Shown here: positions 61,922 through 64,000 of the stretch, in pieces
Numbering within the stretch: position 1 is the stretch's first letter
How the letters are laid out: each line of letters starts with the position of its first letter
Origin: JBBSDP01 sp963754335
GTDB taxonomy: Bacteria > Planctomycetota > Phycisphaerae > Tepidisphaerales > Tepidisphaeraceae
DNA: 64,000 nucleotides
NCBI GenBank assembly: GCA_963754335.1
Contig: CAVWFQ010000008.1
Location: forward strand, 310,001-374,000
Direction: 5' to 3'
Made by a program: the position numbers and the translations under genes
The notes under the pieces: model-generated
The model's database searches: none
Seen by the model: the letters and a program-made list of their open reading frames with translations, nothing else
What the model was told of the DNA's origin: nothing

Positions 61922-64000
61922 CTAAGTGAGCTCTCTCCTATGGCGTCCCGGCCTTCGCGCGCAGCAGATCCGCCGCGCGGAGGAAAGGCGGAGGTAGAGC
62001 ATGTGCGCGCCGGTGATGTTGTTGACCCGCGCCAGGAACGTGTTCCAACCGGGTTGAAGGTGCGCCTGAGCCGCATCCTCGTCGAGCACTGCCGGGCGCG
62101 AAACCAGGTGCTCATGGATTTTGGCGCCATTGAGCCAGAGACGGATCCCATCATCCGAGCCAAGCAATACAGCGGCCGGCTGCTCGCGTGGCGACCAGAC
62201 CCGTAGCAGGGCATAGGCGGATATGTGATCGGCGTGGCCGAAGAAAGATCCGAAGTCCACAAAGCCGACCGCATTCAGAGGAGCGGGTTGCCAGTTCAGC
62301 ATCCGAGATTCAGTTCCGGCCGCGGCCGCCGGTTTTGAGGGATCAGGATTTTGCTCCGGAGCAAAGCTGTTCGCGAAATCCTCAGGATAGGGTCCGATGA
62401 CCCAGTAGCCGAGTACGCACCACGTCTCGTCAGTTTTGATGGCCAGATATCGGCGGCAATCTTCCGTGGCCTGATCGCAATCATTCATCAGCGCATGAAT
62501 TCGAGCTCGCAGACGCCATCCGGCCGCGTTCTGCGGCTCGGCCGCGAGCCGTCGATCGAGCACGGGCAGGTAGAGCGGAGAGCGTGCCGCCAGATAACCG
62601 ACGGTGGCATCGCGGATCATGATCATTCCGCCGGTATCGGCCGATGCGAGCGCCATGCCATCAGGACTCCACGCCAGGCAACGAACCTGATAGGCGTCGC
62701 CTTCGAATGTCAGCGTTTCCTTGCCCGTGACTGGATCCCAGATTTTGACGGTATGATCCTCGCTTCCCGAGGCCAGCCGAGTCCCATCCGGGCTCCATGC
62801 AACGGAAGTGACGCGTGTCGTATGTCCGGCGAGCGTGAGTGATCTTTTACCCGTCGTTGTGTCGCAGATCATGATCGTCTGGTCACCACTGGCCGAGGCG
62901 AGCCAATTCCCGTCGGGACTCCAGGCAACACAGTTCGATTCAGCGGCGTGCTCGGAAAACGTGAAGACTTCGGATCCAGTCGCCACAACCCAGACCTTCA
63001 CCGTCCCATCTGCTGACGCACTTGCGACGTGCCGACTGTCGGGACTCCATGCGACGGAATAGACGTTGGAATGATGTCCATGGCAGATTTGCAACACCAT
63101 GCCGCTGTCAGCGTCAAGGATCCTGATCGTCATATCCTTGCTGCCGGAAGCGATTCGTCGGCCATCAGGACTCCACGCCAGCGAGAAAAGTTCCTGCGTG
63201 CCGCCGTTGAGCGAATTGATCGGCTTGCCGCTGCTTGCATCCCAGATCCGGATGGCCGTGTCGGATCCGGCCGAAGCGAGCCGTTTCCCGTCGGGGCTCC
63301 AGACCACGGAGCGCAGGAAGCCCGCATGCCCCCGCAATGTGAATGGTTCACCGGGCTGCGTCATGTCCCAAATCTTGATCGTGCCATCGACCCCGGCTGA
63401 GGCGATGCGCCGGCCGTCGCCGCTCCATTGCAGGGAATTGACGCCGTCCTGGTCTCCACGGAATGTATGCGTTTCGGGTCCTGCCTCCGCATCCCAAAGC
63501 TTGATGAGTGCGTCCTCCCCGGCCGAAGCCAGCCGTTTTCCATCGGGGCTCCACGCGACTGAATTGACCGGTTGCAAATGCCCGCGAAGGGTGAATATTT
63601 CGTGTCCGTCGTCTGCCGACCAAACCTTCAATGTCTGATCGTCGCTGCTCGTCGCCAGCCGCGTGCCGGCCGGATTCCAGACGACCGAGGAGACACCTTG
63701 CGCGTGTCCCCGAAGCGTCAGAACCTCCTTGCCCGTCTGGGAATCCCATATCCGGGCGGCTGGGTCATTTCCGGCCGATGCGAGGCGCTTCCCATCGGGG
63801 CTCCAGGCAACGCTGATCACCCAGTTGGTGTGACCGTTGAGGACGGGCCCGGCGGTTCCGTCGAGGGGGTTCCAAAGACGGACAGAGTAGTCCTCGCTGG
63901 CCGAGGCCAATCGTTTTCCGTCCGGGCTGAACGCGACGCCGAAAACCCGCTGGGTGTGACCGCGCAAAACAAACGACGACTGACCTGTTGCGGCATTCCA
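61922..64000 (-). CDS. WD40-repeat protein, N-terminus beyond the window
   Basis: The gene enters from the right edge; frame is open to 64000. At least eleven WD40 blades are visible, each like SVAWSPDGKRLASAG followed by IRIWD. After the propeller, a short helical region (LRARIHALMNDCDQATEDCRRYLAI) and a C-terminal domain with LLGSDDGIRLWLNGAKIHEH and LQPGWNTFLARVNN, like the carbohydrate-binding/PA14-like ends of planctomycete WD40 proteins. In planctomycetes such arrays often follow a Ser/Thr kinase domain; that part would lie outside the window. Confidence 0.85.
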   Translation of the reverse strand, partial: WNAATGQSSFVLRGHTQRVFGVAFSPDGKRLASASEDYSVRLWNPLDGTAGPVLNGHTNWVISVAWSPDGKRLASAGNDPAARIWDSQTGKEVLTLRGHAQGVSSVVWNPAGTRLATSSDDQTLKVWSADDGHEIFTLRGHLQPVNSVAWSPDGKRLASAGEDALIKLWDAEAGPETHTFRGDQDGVNSLQWSGDGRRIASAGVDGTIKIWDMTQPGEPFTLRGHAGFLRSVVWSPDGKRLASAGSDTAIRIWDASSGKPINSLNGGTQELFSLAWSPDGRRIASGSKDMTIRILDADSGMVLQICHGHHSNVYSVAWSPDSRHVASASADGTVKVWVVATGSEVFTFSEHAAESNCVAWSPDGNWLASASGDQTIMICDTTTGKRSLTLAGHTTRVTSVAWSPDGTRLASGSEDHTVKIWDPVTGKETLTFEGDAYQVRCLAWSPDGMALASADTGGMIMIRDATVGYLAARSPLYLPVLDRRLAAEPQNAAGWRLRARIHALMNDCDQATEDCRRYLAIKTDETWCVLGYWVIGPYPEDFANSFAPEQNPDPSKPAAAAGTESRMLNWQPAPLNAVGFVDFGSFFGHADHISAYALLRVWSPREQPAAVLLGSDDGIRLWLNGAKIHEHLVSRPAVLDEDAAQAHLQPGWNTFLARVNNITGAHMLYLRLSSARRICCARRPGRHRRELT

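Overview
The window looks like part of a Planctomycetota chromosome, most likely class Phycisphaerae (inference, moderate confidence). The evidence is the combination of prepilin-like proteins with planctomycete-style C-termini, PEP-CTERM proteins ending in an Arg-rich tail plus an exosortase, an adjacent DUF1800/DUF1501 pair, a DUF1080 protein, an ECF sigma factor with a FecR-NPCBM partner, a surface protein starting with an LERRQFLS motif, and several families of REP-like palindromes. Base composition is GC-rich with strong G/C preference at third codon positions.

Layout. 1-2.4 kb: a truncated DUF1080 protein and a Tat-exported protein of unknown function. 2.5-6.7 kb (minus strand): a compact RiPP-type locus with a large unknown protein, a PqqD/lasso-B1-like recognition protein, a 46-residue precursor with a textbook lasso leader, and an NTP_transf_5 nucleotidyltransferase, but no lasso cyclase or protease. 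6.9-17.9 kb: exopolysaccharide/exosortase operon (Wza-like export lipoprotein, exosortase, EpsI-like protein, giant TPR protein, Wzz/BY-kinase). 18.0-29.2 kb: gpsA, then a glycan cluster (membrane protein, nucleotide-sugar dehydrogenase, acyltransferase, ACP, KAS III, aminotransferase, tandem-domain GT2, epimerase, Zn-finger methyltransferase). 29.4-35.1 kb: a periplasmic three-subunit molybdenum hydroxylase of the PaoABC type with its XdhC and MocA-like maturation proteins. 35.1-42.7 kb (minus): three prepilin-like proteins, two PEP-CTERM proteins, an ECF sigma/FecR-NPCBM pair and an IPT/TIG-repeat protein. 43.0-51.8 kb: thioredoxin-like protein, DUF1800 and DUF1501 proteins, a protein with a DNAJC11-like C-terminal domain, and a DUF5060/DUF4038 glycosidase-like protein. 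52.0-57.5 kb: tRNA-Thr, a small secreted protein, carB with unusual insertions, and a SirB1-family protein. 57.8-59.2 kb: tRNA-Asn followed by four tandem 327/328-bp units, each holding a tRNA-Asn 3' half and a GIY-YIG endonuclease gene. 59.4-64 kb: lipase/metallophosphoesterase pair and a WD40 protein cut by the right edge.

How the parts work together: the export lipoprotein, Wzz/kinase and glycan genes should make and export a surface polysaccharide. The exosortase would anchor or process the PEP-CTERM proteins encoded 20-30 kb away.

A caution applies to the whole window: about 22 genes or gene segments are broken by single frameshifts, nearly all at GC-alternating tracts containing GCGC. 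I read these as probable base-calling or assembly errors and annotate the joined genes, but cannot prove it here. The two most interesting items are the cyclase-less lasso-leader locus and the tRNA-Asn/GIY-YIG tandem array.
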